NCBI GenBank assembly: GCA_902805475.1
Contig: CADCSX010000007.1
Coordinates: 1,860,001 to 1,924,000, forward strand
Reading direction: 5' to 3'
DNA from: Entonaema liquescens
Taxonomy: Eukaryota; Ascomycota; Sordariomycetes; Xylariales; Xylariaceae
DNA: 64,000 nucleotides
The translations under genes were made by a program, and so were the position numbers. The notes under the pieces are model-generated. The model saw nothing but the letters and a program-made list of their open reading frames with translations. It made no database searches and had not been told where the DNA came from. Below, in pieces: positions 1-11,854 of this stretch; within the stretch, counting starts at the first letter, position 1, and each line of letters opens with the position of its first letter.

Positions 1-2042
1 GAACTCTCCCAATGTACTACTCAGGCTACGCGCTCTTCCCCGGACCGTTTTGCGGTCGCTTGGTAAGGGGTCGTCCTGGTAAGAAAGCTCTTCTTCATCT
101 CGATAATTTTGAAGAAGAGGCTCGGCTGCCGCACCAAGGTCATCCTCACTGTGTGGGACGAACAAGCTCGATCTGATGCTAGGCCTTGTTCGTCGAATGG
201 ATCTCCTCCGGCCACTCGGATTCTCTTCGCCGCGCAGGAGAGCGTCAGCTACTACGGCACTGACAGTCGAGGACAGCGGCGACGGAGAAATGAAGGCATT
301 AGAAAAGTGATGGCTGTGTGGTCTGGAAGTCTGGGCACGTGGGGTTGTTGGCCGATCTGGAGATGATGGTGGGACAACTGGCTGTGGAAGGCTCGTAGTA
401 GATTGAATAGGTTCCGATATAGCAGAGGCTATCGAATATACCGTCGGGACACTATCTGCCGACGATCTAAGCGGTAGTCCTGGATGAAAAGATCGATCAT
501 CGAGGGAATTTCTCCATGGATTATCAAGCAGTGGCGACGCCTCAGCTGGTGTTGGGAGAAGAGATGTTCTCGAAGTTGACTCATCAGGTTTGCGTATTGA
601 AGGGGCTTTACTCTGCGGACGAGGCAAAGGTTTGGCACCTGCCTTTGGATAACTGACCCGCGAGACGTACGACGGACGTCTCGAAAGCGGCGAAGAGGTT
701 GTATGTTGTCCATCTGCTCTAGGCTGCTCGGATCGGTTATTATAAGACCCGGACGCTTCTTGGTCTCGGAGACCAATAGTCTCTTCCACGTTTTCATCGT
801 CCGACAGCTCATCCGTATCTTCCTGTCGCGGCCGGCCGCTTGTAATGAGGAAGACACCAAAGAAGGTAAGAAGACAGCCACCAATGAATTTGAAGGCCTG
901 TTGCGCTGTTGTACGTTCGAAATCCCGATACAGAATAGCACTTCCGATAATTACAGATAAAGTGAATAGTACGAATTGAATAGGTATAACCTGTGTCGAA
1001 TCGAATCGTTGCAGTGCCTTATTCACATATCGAACTTGCATAACTGCCGTTCCTAGTAGAATAACTATGAGGCCATATGTTACTGGGGTAGTAAAAGCTT
1101 TAAAGAGAGTTGACGAAAGCATCGAGGAGACACCCTTGGTTGTCAGAGCGGTATACCCCCCTTTTTGACTTTTAGTTAGTACCGGGTTTCCTTTAAAAGG
1201 GGAACCATATAGAACTTACCGAATAGTCCAACAAGTCCCAAGTCGATAAGGATTGTTCTATTACCATATCTTGGACTCGCCCACATCAGAACTATGATAA
1301 GCAGAATAGAGACGGCCATATAAATCTCAAATTCCATTGTCGTAATAGCGTCCCAAACATCGTGCGGATCCAATTTTGTTTCCTCTTGCTTAGCGCTTAA
1401 CACGACCGTGACAGCACCACCGACAGCAATTACTACACCCCAGAAATCGCGCTTCCGGAACCTCTCGCCAAAGAACATGGGCGCGATGACGCAGTTTGAT
1501 ATCAGGGCTACGACACCCAGCGGCGACACGATTGAAGCCGGCGCAAACCCGTAGGCCAGAAAGTTGCCCATCTCGCCAACAGTCATAAGAACTTGGCCTA
1601 TCCACCAGGACGGTGATTTCAAGTATGACGAAGAAACCTTAGAATCGTCGCATGATTGTTCGGTCAAGTTGGAATTGACCGATTGTATTGACTGGGAAAG
1701 TGGATGCACATCCGCCGTGTCGGTTGCCTCAGCACTATCATTGTGTGCATCACCGACAGATGTTTCAGTTGTTCCATAGCCATTATGATGACCGTTCCTC
1801 GCTCTCTTTAAAGCCTCTCTCGCCCGTTCCCGTGCCTCGACTCTTTTACGGTGAAGTTGAATATGCGAATACCTCTGGACATTAAGGGCCAAGGCGATTA
1901 AGACATTCCCTGATATTGCTGTTATAATCCCTATGAGCGAGCTCCATTCGCCTAGATTCGACCCATCCTTATGATCATTTGTCGCGTCATCTACGGCCCA
2001 ACCCATACTGATATTGGTTCTTCCGATCGACAAGCTCGACAT
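1..2042 (-). CDS. NIPA/DUF803-family magnesium transporter-like membrane protein (3' end outside window)
   Basis: Two coding exons on the minus strand, 2042-1220 and 1160-1, giving 661 in-frame residues with no stop before the window edge, so the C-terminus is missing. The 60-bp intron has a GTAAGT donor and ends in AG; the join restores G-G-Y-T-A-L-T, the usual sequence after the fourth or fifth helix of this family. Hydrophobic helices are visible near residues 35-55 (SLIGIITAISGNVLIALAL), around 145-225 (several, including the ASIVSPLGVVALISN block typical of NIPA/DUF803) and after the intron (GLIVILLGTAVM, FVLFTLSVIIGSAILY, LLTFFGVFLIT). A charged loop rich in K/R/E follows helix 1. After the last helix comes a tail of more than 300 residues rich in S, P and R, probably disordered. 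Characterised NIPA proteins move Mg2+ across plasma or endosomal membranes; transport here is inferred from family. The start is divergent from WDR70. Confidence 0.87.
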
Positions 2043-2925
2043 TCGTGCTCGGGAGGGCCGCGACGGGAGAAACTCAAGATAGCGATACTGCAGAATCTAG
2101 GATCGTAGAGGGCTGCCGGATAGAAACTTGTCGCCCCCGATCGGTAGCAATTAATCTGCGCCAGATTATTGCCGAAATGTCCGTGAATACCGACTGCGAA
2201 AAGGTTCATCGGGCTGAACCTTGAAGCTGGTTCACAAGTAGTACCTTAGGTTAAAAAAAAGGGTGTTCATTAGGTTGAATAGGTAAGTGATGGAGAAATG
2301 CTCATTGATCGGCGTAGTCGGGGTTCTTGTAAGCCCCCCCTCTACAAAGTCTACCAACTTTGGGAAGACGAGAAATAGGTATGGAGGTTGATTTAGTAAA
2401 TACAATAAAATAGCAAGGTATTGGTTGAAAAGATAGATAGAGAATAGGTAGATAGACAACTCAAGCTTAGCGTCTTTACAAATTACAAAAATGTCTGGCT
2501 ACATCCACGCGAATCGGGCAAGTACAATTCCCCTACATCTTAAGCGCAACGGGGATGTTAAACGGGGATGTTAATTGCGATTATTACCTAAGATTACGAT
2601 ACATACATAGTAACTAGAGGAAAGTCAGGTCTGGGTCTGGTCGGACCAAGTACCCATAAGCCTATAATTGTATTGTATGTACAAGCACAATATTTTCGTC
2701 ATCATGCAGCCAGTTCCATAGGTGCATAAAAGCGTCTCCACGCCCCATTAACTTAAAGCTCAATGCTAGAATTAGTGCGTGCTGTACCTACTAAGGTACT
2801 TGTATGTATTTAGTAAACGGTACATCACCAGATAGCTTTCTATCTAATCAGCCTTGTGTCCCTCCAACTTATTTCCATTCTACAACCTCCAAATTCATAA
2901 TTCTAGAATTAAATTTTGTATTACA
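2043..2925. promoter_or_regulatory. Divergent spacer between the NIPA-like gene and WDR70
   Basis: An 883-bp spacer between two divergent starts, presumably holding both promoters. It is A/T-rich, with several TAGGTA/TACCTA-type steps. The open frames on either strand are short and show no family resemblance. No clear TATA box was singled out. Confidence 0.5.
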
Positions 2926-4677
2926 ATGAGTGACGATGAGGATATCCAGGTCGAAGGGCCAAGTCTAGCCGACGATGACCCTATGCGCGCATTCTTGCCC
3001 ACCTCATTTGGAAAAAAACACCGGGAGGCTGACGTCGCCGCGCAAATCGATCGAAGCAAGAGAACCGTCGACGACCCAACGGTGCCCAAACCCAAGTCTC
3101 AGGAACCGGAACCGGACTCGAAGAACGTAAATGACAGCGAGGATGACTCAGACGACTCAGACGACTCGGATGATTCAGATGACGAGGACGAGTATCCGAC
3201 TTCTCACGAGATGGTCATTAAAACCCATGACCGCGCTGTTACCTCGCTTTCGTTAGATCCAGCTGGCGGACGATTAATATCAGGATCTATCGACTGCACT
3301 GTTAAACTCCACGATCTTTCTTCCTTAACCCCGACCACGATCCGTGCTTTTAGAAGTGTCGATCCTTACGAAACTAAACCATCGTCTGCGAGTACAGAGT
3401 CACACCCGATACATCATGTTGAGTTCAACCCTCTCGCTGGAGGTCTCTTCCTCTGTATATCAGCACATCCCCAAGCCAAAATCTTATCTCGAGACGGCGA
3501 CATCGTCACCGAATTTGTCAAAGGCGACATGTACCTTCGAGATATGAATAATACCAAGGGCCATGTTTCTGAGGTCACCACAGGCACGTGGCATCCTACG
3601 GACAGAAACCTTTGCGTCACGGCTGGGACAGATAGCACATTGCGTATATGGGATATCAACAACAAGCGCAGCCAAAAGGAGGTAATAGTCTTCAAGTCAA
3701 AAGCTCCAGGCGCCGCAGGAAGGACACGAATGACTGCTGTTGCTTGGGGCCGTCCAGTCCAGGGAGGCAATAATGTCCTTGTTTCCGCAGCTTTAGATGG
3801 CACGCTTGTCATGTGGGGCGGAAATGGCCCGTTTACACGACCTGCCGGTGAGATCAGAGAAGCTCATAAACCGAATACTTGGACCGGGGGAATAGATATT
3901 AGCTCTGATGGACGAATGGTGGTGACGAGAGGCGGCGACAATTTGATTAAATTATGGGATACACGGAAGTTCAAAGAGCCCCTTGTGACTGTAGAGCACC
4001 CATCTACATCCGATCACTACCCGACCACCAATATCAAGTATGCGCCGAATTCTACTAGTATTATTACTGGTTCGGCAACAGGTCACCTTCACATTTTGAA
4101 CCCTGGAAATCTACGCCCTGAATATACTACGCTGGTCACGCCCGGGTCGCCTGTGATCACTGTAGATTGGCACCCAAAGATCAATCAGATCGTTACCGGC
4201 TCCGCAAATGCGGAAACGCATATCTTATACAACCCCACGATGTCGACACGAGGTGCGGTAGATGTTATGTCACGCGCACCAAAGAGACGACACATAGATG
4301 ACAACCCAGAATTTACTACTGACCAATCCCTTGGACTCTCCGGGGACGCAATTATTACTCCAGGCACTTTGCCAGGCACGAGGAAAACGGGGATTACAGC
4401 ATCCGGAAAGTCGAAAGATCCTAGAAGACCACATGTGCCTCAGCAAACACCATTCATGCGGAGCCAGCCTGACGAAAAGCACATTTCCGAGAATATTCCA
4501 TTAAGTCGTATGTTGCACGAGGATCCCAGAGAAGCGCTTTTGAAATATGCAGACCTAGCGAAAAAGGACCCCGTATTTACGAAGGCCTGGAAGAGTACAC
4601 AGCCAGTGACGCAATACGCTGACGTGAGTGACGACGACGAAGAAGAAGGGCCAGAGAAAAAGAAGGCCAAGAGATAA
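2926..4677 (+). CDS. WDR70-type WD40 repeat protein
   Basis: Single exon, 583 residues. The start is the ATG at 2926 (MSDDEDIQVEG); in-frame codons upstream have no ATG. The N-terminus is acidic, with a D/S run at about residues 70-90, then PTSHE opens a seven-bladed WD40 propeller (residues about 95-460). Repeat cores such as LISGSIDCTVKLHD, VTAGTDSTLRIWDI and RGGDNLIKLWDTRKF are clear. The block ANTKGH-like 'NNTKGHVSEVTTGTWHP' and the late 'VDWHPKINQIVTGSANAE' plus 'DPREALLKYA' near the C-terminus are hallmarks of WDR70/gastrulation-defective homologues rather than generic WD proteins. The C-terminus ends in an acidic stretch and a basic KKKAKR, a likely nuclear signal. Animal and fission-yeast WDR70 act in the nucleus in histone H2B monoubiquitination linked to the DNA-damage response; that role is inferred by homology. 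Confidence 0.94.
   Translation: MSDDEDIQVEGPSLADDDPMRAFLPTSFGKKHREADVAAQIDRSKRTVDDPTVPKPKSQEPEPDSKNVNDSEDDSDDSDDSDDSDDEDEYPTSHEMVIKTHDRAVTSLSLDPAGGRLISGSIDCTVKLHDLSSLTPTTIRAFRSVDPYETKPSSASTESHPIHHVEFNPLAGGLFLCISAHPQAKILSRDGDIVTEFVKGDMYLRDMNNTKGHVSEVTTGTWHPTDRNLCVTAGTDSTLRIWDINNKRSQKEVIVFKSKAPGAAGRTRMTAVAWGRPVQGGNNVLVSAALDGTLVMWGGNGPFTRPAGEIREAHKPNTWTGGIDISSDGRMVVTRGGDNLIKLWDTRKFKEPLVTVEHPSTSDHYPTTNIKYAPNSTSIITGSATGHLHILNPGNLRPEYTTLVTPGSPVITVDWHPKINQIVTGSANAETHILYNPTMSTRGAVDVMSRAPKRRHIDDNPEFTTDQSLGLSGDAIITPGTLPGTRKTGITASGKSKDPRRPHVPQQTPFMRSQPDEKHISENIPLSRMLHEDPREALLKYADLAKKDPVFTKAWKSTQPVTQYADVSDDDEEEGPEKKKAKR
3132..3195 (+). repeat. Acidic D/S codon repeat inside WDR70
   Basis: Near-tandem GAC/GAT-TCA/TCG units encode a run of Asp-Asp-Ser repeats followed by DDEDE. 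Codon choice varies between units, so it looks like a selected acidic linker rather than a fresh microsatellite expansion. Confidence 0.7.
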
Positions 4678-6068
4678 GATGATATTCACTTAATGGAGTA
4701 ATGCGCCAAGGCTCTTTAAAATACTAGGTTCTTAAAAGCTCCTAAAAGATAGCTTCCTTTCAGAGCTGTTTATCCGAAAACCACCTAGATCACCTTTATA
4801 AAATTCATGAAGCTTATCCATAGGACTGGGTAGGATCCCCTGGACCCCTAGCGTTCCATACAGGAAACCTATGAAAGGTAGGCCCATAGATCTACAGGCC
4901 AGACTATCCAATTAGTAACTGGTAACAAAAAGAGGCTCTTAGTAACCGCATTATCAAATTGCTAGACAGGATATATACTATCTGCAGAACCAAGGGTTCA
5001 CGACATAATACCAAGAATACAAACCACCCGATTGGGAAAAAAATGGACAAACCCTAGAGACATAGAAACTCTTGGCCTTTGTCACGTTCCGTTTCATATG
5101 GCATTTATTGAATGTGTGTATTTGTATTTGGATTAACAGCATAGAGATATAATCCATAGATACCTCTCATACTTCCAACAATAAAGTACATAGGTACATA
5201 AATGTAGTACAAAATAATTCCAGCCAATAAAAAACTGTAGAGCGTTACGCATTGACCACTACGTTAGTCAAAATTTGCTGGGATTACGCGGTATATCATT
5301 AGACCGATTGGTCGGTTTGTGGGCTGGGGTCGCTAGTGCATTTTTCCCTCAGGTGACAGGCAAAAGGGAGATGGACTTGTTGTGCGGTTGTGCGCCTTTC
5401 ATCAAACCATCTCTTTCCACGCCATCAATCGCGCATCGAAAAAAGCGAGCCGCATCACCCATCCCCGTCTAAATTCATCGACAAGTATCCGGAGTGACCT
5501 CCAATTTTTATTTTACGCGATTTTCTTGCCGAAAATAGGCCCCTCTACCGTCTTTTTACGCGCTCCCAGCCAACCACCTGCCATTACACCCCGTTGGCCT
5601 TTTCGACTCACGTCCCCCCGCGCGACCGCGAAGGCGAAAAAGGTAGAATTCCCTACTTACTGCTGATCCCCACCGCGTTTTCTTTTGGAATTCCGGTAGA
5701 CACGACACCGCGCGCCGCGACCGGAATCTTCGCGCACCCTAACGTCCTCCGTCATTCCCAACCCAATTTTTGCTTCCGGGCAATTCTTACTCGGCGCAAC
5801 ACCGCACATTGGTTTTCGGGGCCAAGGCCTGCGACGTGCTGGTTTAATCAACACCGGCGTCTACCACCATTATTCTATCACCAACCAACCTTCAATATTA
5901 GTCGCTCTTTTTAATACGGTTGAATTTTAGTCAACTTCGTCGCCTCGAATAATAACCGTACCGTCCTTGCAGCCGTGCCTTAGATATGAACGCCTCATAA
6001 AGTGGTTAGGAGAGCAATAAAAAAAAACTTGTTAGGATCCATATCGAGTTGCCCTCAAGTTAGTCAAT
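4678..6068. other. Spacer: WDR70 3' end and snf2 promoter/leader
   Basis: About 1.39 kb with no supported gene. The first 500 bases are A/T-rich and suit a 3' UTR and terminator. From about 5380 the plus strand is C/T-rich, as in fungal promoters, and carries a CCAAT pentamer near 5501. Open frames at 5275-5472, 5382-5666 and 5594-5914 overlap one another, have no recognisable motif and are probably promoter noise. Confidence 0.5.
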
Positions 6069-9000
6069 ATGGCATCTGTTCAGGCCCCTCCGGTTCATCA
6101 CCCCGGTTCGTCGGGAATGCCAGCGCAGATGAACCAAAAACAGATCCAGGACTTGTATACGGTTCGTAACCCCATCTAATGTGCCCTACGATTGTGCTAT
6201 GATAGGATCGTTCCTATCTTCTATTTTCACCTTCCATATACTAACAACGATATAGAAGTATCAGCAGATGAAGGAACAAGGTGTTCCGCAGACTGACCCC
6301 GAGTTTATCAAGACGAGTCAATTCTTGAACTACTTCCAACAGCAGCAGCGAATACGCAAACAGCAGAGTTATCTTCAGATGCAGTCTGCGCAGATGACAC
6401 ACAATATTCCTAATGGCAACGCCAATGGAACTCAACCCGGCCCACGGCCACAGCAACAACAGCCCGCTCCGCATACCACGCAACCTCCCTCGTCGGCTGC
6501 TTTGAGTACTTCTGCTTTACCTTCCAGTGCGGGTCCCACTGCCCAGCCAACTACGTCTTCGCCCTCGACGACGTCTCCAATGGCCCAATTCTCCCCCCAA
6601 CAGCTAGGTTTGCTCAGGCAGCAGATCCAAGCCTTTAAGCTGCTTAGCAAAAATACTGGTGTGCCATACCAGATGCAACAAGCATTGAATGCGCAGCGTC
6701 AACGAAGGCAGGCGGTTGCTGAACAATCAACTCAGCCTCCTGCTTCTGCTCCGGCTGCCGCAACACCAGCACCCGAACCGGCAAAGGCTGATTCTACTCC
6801 TCCTGATGGCGAGGTCGAGTCTGAATCTTCGTTGCCAAAGGGCCGAACATTTAAGACAATTAAGTCCCCATACGAGGGTGGTCTTGTTCGCAAGGACATT
6901 AGCTACTACGACCATGGACAACGAAAACAACGACTTATAATCCCCAGTATATTCCCTACTGGGGTTGACTTTGAGCAGTTGAGGCATGAACGAGAAATCA
7001 TCATCTTCAATCGCATGAAGGCGAGATATGCCGAGCTGAAGTCCCTGCCCGGAAATATTGCCCACTGGGATGCCACGAAGGAAAGTCTCGATCCTGATGA
7101 CACACTAAAGCGGAAGGCTATCATAGAGTTAAAGTCTTTAGGATTGTATGCCAAGCAACGCGCTTTACGCGAGAAAATTGGCCGCCAGATGATGCATTAT
7201 GACAATCTAGCAATGACTACTAATCGTAGTCAGTATCGACGGACCAAGAAGCAAAGCGTACGTGAGGCCCGCATCACCGAGAAGCTTGAGAAACAGCAGA
7301 GAGACGCCCGCGAAAGTCGCGAGAAGAAGAAGCACATCGACTTCCTCCAATCGGTGCAGCACCACAAGGCTGAGATTGCCAATTCGGCCCAGGCTGCCAG
7401 GAGTAAGATGTCGAGAATGGGGAGGGCCATGCACTTGCACCATTTCAACATTGAGAAGGAAGAGCAGAAGCGTATCGAACGTACTGCCAAGCAGCGTCTC
7501 CAGGCTCTTAAAGCTAACGATGAAGAGGCTTACCTTAAGCTACTTGATCAGGCGAAGGATACCCGTATCACACATCTTCTCAGGCAGACTGATGGTTTCT
7601 TACACCAGCTTGCATCCTCTGTTAAGGCGCAGCAACGACAAGCTGCGGAACGCTACGGCGACGAAGTGGGCGAATTCGTGCAAGAGGAAGAAAGTGAGAT
7701 CGACGAGGAAGATGAAGAGGCTGGTCGCAAGATCGACTATTATGCTGTGGCTCATCGCGTGAAGGAAGAGGTCACAGAGCAAGCCAACATCCTTGTTGGT
7801 GGTACTCTCAAGGAATACCAACTTAAGGGTCTGCAGTGGATGTTGTCTCTTTACAACAACAACCTTAACGGTATTCTCGCCGACGAAATGGGTCTCGGCA
7901 AGACGATCCAAACAATCAGTTTAATCACCTATCTCATTGAGCGTAAACTTCAGCGAGGTCCATATCTTGTCATCGTGCCTCTAAGTACTTTGACAAATTG
8001 GAACCTAGAGTTTGAGAAGTGGGCTCCGTCTGTCAGCCGCATCGTCTACAAAGGGCCTCCGAACGCGCGAAAGCAGCAGCAAGAGAAGATTCGCCAGGGA
8101 AAATTCCAGGTGCTGTTGACTACTTACGAATATATCATTAAAGATCGCCCGATCTTGAGTAAGATTAAGTGGTTCCACATGATTATCGACGAAGGTCATC
8201 GTATGAAGAACACTAATTCGAAGTTGAGCGCTACCATCTCCCAGTATTACAGCACTCGATTCCGTCTTATTCTTACCGGTACTCCTCTTCAAAATAATCT
8301 GGGTGAATTGTGGGCCATGCTTAACTTCGTCCTCCCGAACATTTTCAAATCGGTGAAGACGTTCGATGAATGGTTCAACACCCCGTTCGCAAATACCGGC
8401 GGGCAAGACAAGATGGAGTTGAATGAAGAAGAACAGATTCTAGTCATTCGCCGTCTTCACAAGGTGTTGCGACCGTTCCTCCTTCGTCGTCTCAAAAGGA
8501 TGTCGAGAAAGACTTGCCGGATAAGACGGAGAAGGTCATAAAATGCAAATTCTCCGCTCTCCAAGCTCGTCTGTATAAGCAGATGGTCACACACCAGAAG
8601 ATTACAATCAGCGACGGAAAGGGTGGCAAGACCAAGACTCAAGGTCTTAGCAACATGATTATGCAACTTCGAAAACTTTGCAATCATCCTTTCGTGTTTG
8701 ATGAAGTAGAGAACCAGATGAATCCTACAAACACCAGTAATGACCTTCTCTGGCGAACGGCGGGTAAATTCGAACTACTAGATCGAATCCTACCCAAGTA
8801 TAAAGCCACGGGACATCGTGTCTTGATGTTCTTCCAGATGACAGCGATCATGGATATCATGGAAGATTTCCTCAGATTCCGCGGGATCCAGTATCTGCGA
8901 TTGGATGGTAACACAAAATCTGACGAACGATCCGATCTTCTGAAGGCCTTCAACGCCCCAGACTCGCCATACTTCATGTTTTTGCTGTCCACCCGTGCGG

Positions 9001-10535
9001 GTGGTTTAGGTTTGAACTTGCAAACTGCCGACACTGTTATCATCTATGACTCGGATTGGAATCCTCACCAGGATCTGCAAGCCCAGGATCGTGCCCATCG
9101 TATTGGTCAAAAGAATGAAGTGCGTATCTTGCGTCTCATTACCTCGAACTCGGTTGAGGAGAAGATCTTAGAACGAGCGAAGTTTAAGCTTGATATGGAT
9201 GAGAAGGTTATCCAGGCCGGTCGATTTGATAACAAATCATCAGAGACTGATCGTGATGCTATGCTTCGGACGTTGTTGGAGTCCGCAGATTTGGCTGAGT
9301 CTGGCGAGCAAGATGAAATGGATGATGAAGAGCTGAACATGATCCTCGCGCGAAGTGAGAACGAAGTTACTGTTTTCCAACAGATTGACGAAGAACGTTC
9401 AGCGGATCCTCTATACGGCAACGGCCCGGGTTCGAAACGCATCCCGCGACTCATGGCCGAAGACGAGCTTCCAGAAATATACATGATGGAAGGTAACCCT
9501 GTCGGCGACGAGCCAGAAGAAGTTTTGGGCCGTGGTGCGCGAGAGCGAACCCGGGTCAAGTATGACGACGGTCTCACAGAGGAACAATGGCTGATGGCTG
9601 TCGACGATGACGATGACAGTCCAGAGGCTGCAGCGGCGCGTAAACAAGCCAAGAAGGACAAGCGGGAGACAAATAAACTAAAGAGACTAGCTGCGATTAA
9701 TGCGTCAAGTGCTAACTCTCCGAGCGCGAGCCGTGCCAGCACCGAAGAAATCGAGACGCCACCCAAGAAGCGTGGCCGCAAGCCCGGTAGTAAAAATGAG
9801 AAGCGAAAGGCTGAAGATGACGACGGCGAACCACCTGCCAAAAAGAGACGCGGGCCTCAAGGGCGCCCTAGAGCGTCAATGGGCAACGGTAGCGATTCGC
9901 GTCTGGGTCCCGAGTTACGGCAAACCCTCCAGAAGAGTTTACGCAATCTTTATGACGGATTGATGAATCTCGAAGCCGATATCGCCCCTGAAGATCAAGT
10001 CGAGGATGATGATGACGATGACGAGCCAACCAAACGACTAATCATTGGACCATTTGTCAAGCTACCATCCAAACGCGATTATGGTGACTACTACGTCCTC
10101 ATCCACAATCCAATCTGTATGAACCAAATACAGGCCAAGATTAAAAGAGAGGAGTATAATAGTATCAATGATATGCGCAAGGATATCGTCCTGATGTGTA
10201 ACAATTGCAAAACGTATAATGAAGATGGAAGTCTTCTTTACTCAGATGCAATTGTCATGGAGGTAAGTCTAGATGAACCCTGCCTGATCTTTGATGCATT
10301 ATATACTAATTCAGAATAGAAATACTTCAACGACCGAGCACAGGAAGAGCTTAACGACCATCCGGAACTGGCCGAGCTCGAGGATCCATCTGGAAAAGAT
10401 AGTTCGGTAGCTCCTAGCACGAGCGCAGGAACGCCTCAGTCCTCTGCGAATACGACGAGGATAAAGCTGGTAACTAATGGCGCCAGCCAGGGCAATGCGG
10501 GTATGGGGGGTGGTCAGAGTGATGGTGAACAATGA
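6069..10535 (+). CDS. snf2: Snf2/Sth1-type SWI/SNF-RSC chromatin-remodelling ATPase (frame broken once)
   Basis: Exons 6069-6161, 6256-10262 and 10320-10535; the introns carry CTAAC and ACTAAT branch sites. With one base restored at 8494-8497 the total is 1,439 codons (1,438 residues), normal for fungal catalytic subunits. Order: QLQ motif near residue 142 (QQLGLLRQQIQAFK), HSA domain about 358-430, DEXD ATPase with Walker A DEMGLGKT (K580), DEGH box at 676-679 and LTGTPLQNN, helicase C-terminal lobe with STRAGGLGLNLQ and AHRIGQ, then a SnAC-like acidic region, a basic AT-hook-like KKRGRKPG segment, and a C-terminal bromodomain (DYYVLIHNPI about 1306, NCKTYN about 1352, Asn contacting acetyl-lysine). 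It uses ATP to slide or evict nucleosomes in SWI/SNF or RSC. Which of the two complexes cannot be told from sequence; many filamentous fungi have a single Snf2/Sth1 ATPase. Confidence 0.96.
8494..8497 (+). other. Apparent 1-base deletion (A4 run) in snf2
   Basis: The frame reads RRLK then switches to RMSRK and hits a stop at 8540; the frame one base back reads DVEKDLPDKTEKV without interruption. The family consensus at this point is RRLKKDVEKDLP, which five A's instead of four would give. No intron fits, because conserved residues flank the break on both sides. Confidence 0.9.
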
Positions 10536-11854
10536 GTGTTTATGAGACGGCTTGCCTAAGACATAGGTAGCTCAGCGGGTTGTCGATGGCTACAACAAAT
10601 AATTGTGTTCTATTTTCTTTTCGTGGACGGCTTCCGTCGACATTGTGTTTTTTGCAAGTAAAGATTTGGCCGGGGCCGGGATTAGGTCTGGTCCCTCTCG
10701 AGCGGCACAGAAATAAGGCGTACAAAGGAGGGTTTGGTGGTGGTTCATCTTCATTTTTTTTTCTTCCACTTGGCAGACGGGCAAAGAGGAAACGAACGGC
10801 ATGTGTACCACAAACCCCCAAACAAAGTACTTACTATTATTTTTTCCCCATTCCTTCCATGTCTTTTTTAACACTGGCGAAAGCAAGAAAGAAAGCAAAA
10901 GCTACCTTAAGCAATACCCTGGGGCTGCCTCGACTGGTTGGCTGCCCCTGCTCTCTTCATCGAATAACCGCTCTTGAGAAAAAATGAATTCTAGATTCCA
11001 TGATGTGTGTGCTAGTGCGTCGTTGGGTTGTCTCTTGAAGCATGGTGGTGTATTTTTCTTGGTTCGCTTCCGCTCTTTGTAGGTGCGATAGGATTAGGTA
11101 CGTGAGGTAATGTCGTTATGAATACCTACCTACCCAAGGTTAGGTACTTGGGGGTACAGTACAGACTTAATTGAATAAAATTCGTTTGCGTCTAAGTATA
11201 GTATATGGAACGTATTGGAATCTTGGACAGGACGTGAAAGTAAGGATTTGCGTATTAACGTAGATGGCCGTACCATGATCATGTGGTATATGTCCACGAT
11301 CCTCAGTATGTACTACCTCTCCTAGCAATATTACCTATCCATGTACGCTGGCTTGACGAGCTATCTCGATAAAGTTCTCTGCTTGTTGTTTTCAACGTGG
11401 ATTAAACATTCTTTCCTGCAAAAAGGGGCGAAAGTGGGGAGAAGTCTGGGGGGATTGTTTTATGATACTACTGAAAATAAAACAATGTGAAGGTTTGCTC
11501 CTGGATTGATGGATATTAGTGTATAGTCAACTAAAGATGAATATTCTCTGATGTTGCTACCTCCCTTTAGACAAGTCACAATAGAAAGCTTTATTTTCTC
11601 CTATTCTTAAGAGATAAAACCTATGTCTCCATCATTACCTTAGGTACATTAAACACTTCTCTTGATAAACGAAATAGCCGTCACTAGGTATGTAAGTAAT
11701 TTTGTTGCTTAGAAGGCATCGTTGCTGTATTAAGGCATGTTACATATCAAAACTAGAAAGGCTCAGCTACCTAGGCTCTCGATGAAGCGAACTAGCTACT
11801 AAGCAATACTAAGTAATACATCGTTATCCTTTATGATCTCTCGTGCCTCGGTAC
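10536..11854. other. Spacer between convergent snf2 and F-box genes
   Basis: 1.3 kb, expected to hold both 3' UTRs. Overlapping open frames on both strands at 10540-10987 are antisense shadows of a low-complexity T/C- and G-rich stretch. TACCTACCTACC and CTACCTAGG steps occur near 11126 and 11768. No gene is supported. Confidence 0.5.

Noticed and set aside
5275..5914. Overlapping open frames in the snf2 promoter
   Set aside because: They overlap in different frames, have no family motif and read C/T-rich promoter DNA.
8494..8497. Programmed -1 ribosomal frameshift in snf2
   Set aside because: The local sequence does not match an X XXY YYZ slippery heptamer, and the same one-base signature occurs in slp1, which favours sequence error.
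10567..10590. tRNA gene start (TAGCTCAGCGGGT resembles box A)
   Set aside because: No box B (GGTTCRANNCC) at a suitable distance and no acceptor-stem pairing.
10540..10987. Genes on either strand after snf2
   Set aside because: Frames overlap antisense to each other, composition is low complexity, and the position suits the snf2 3' UTR.
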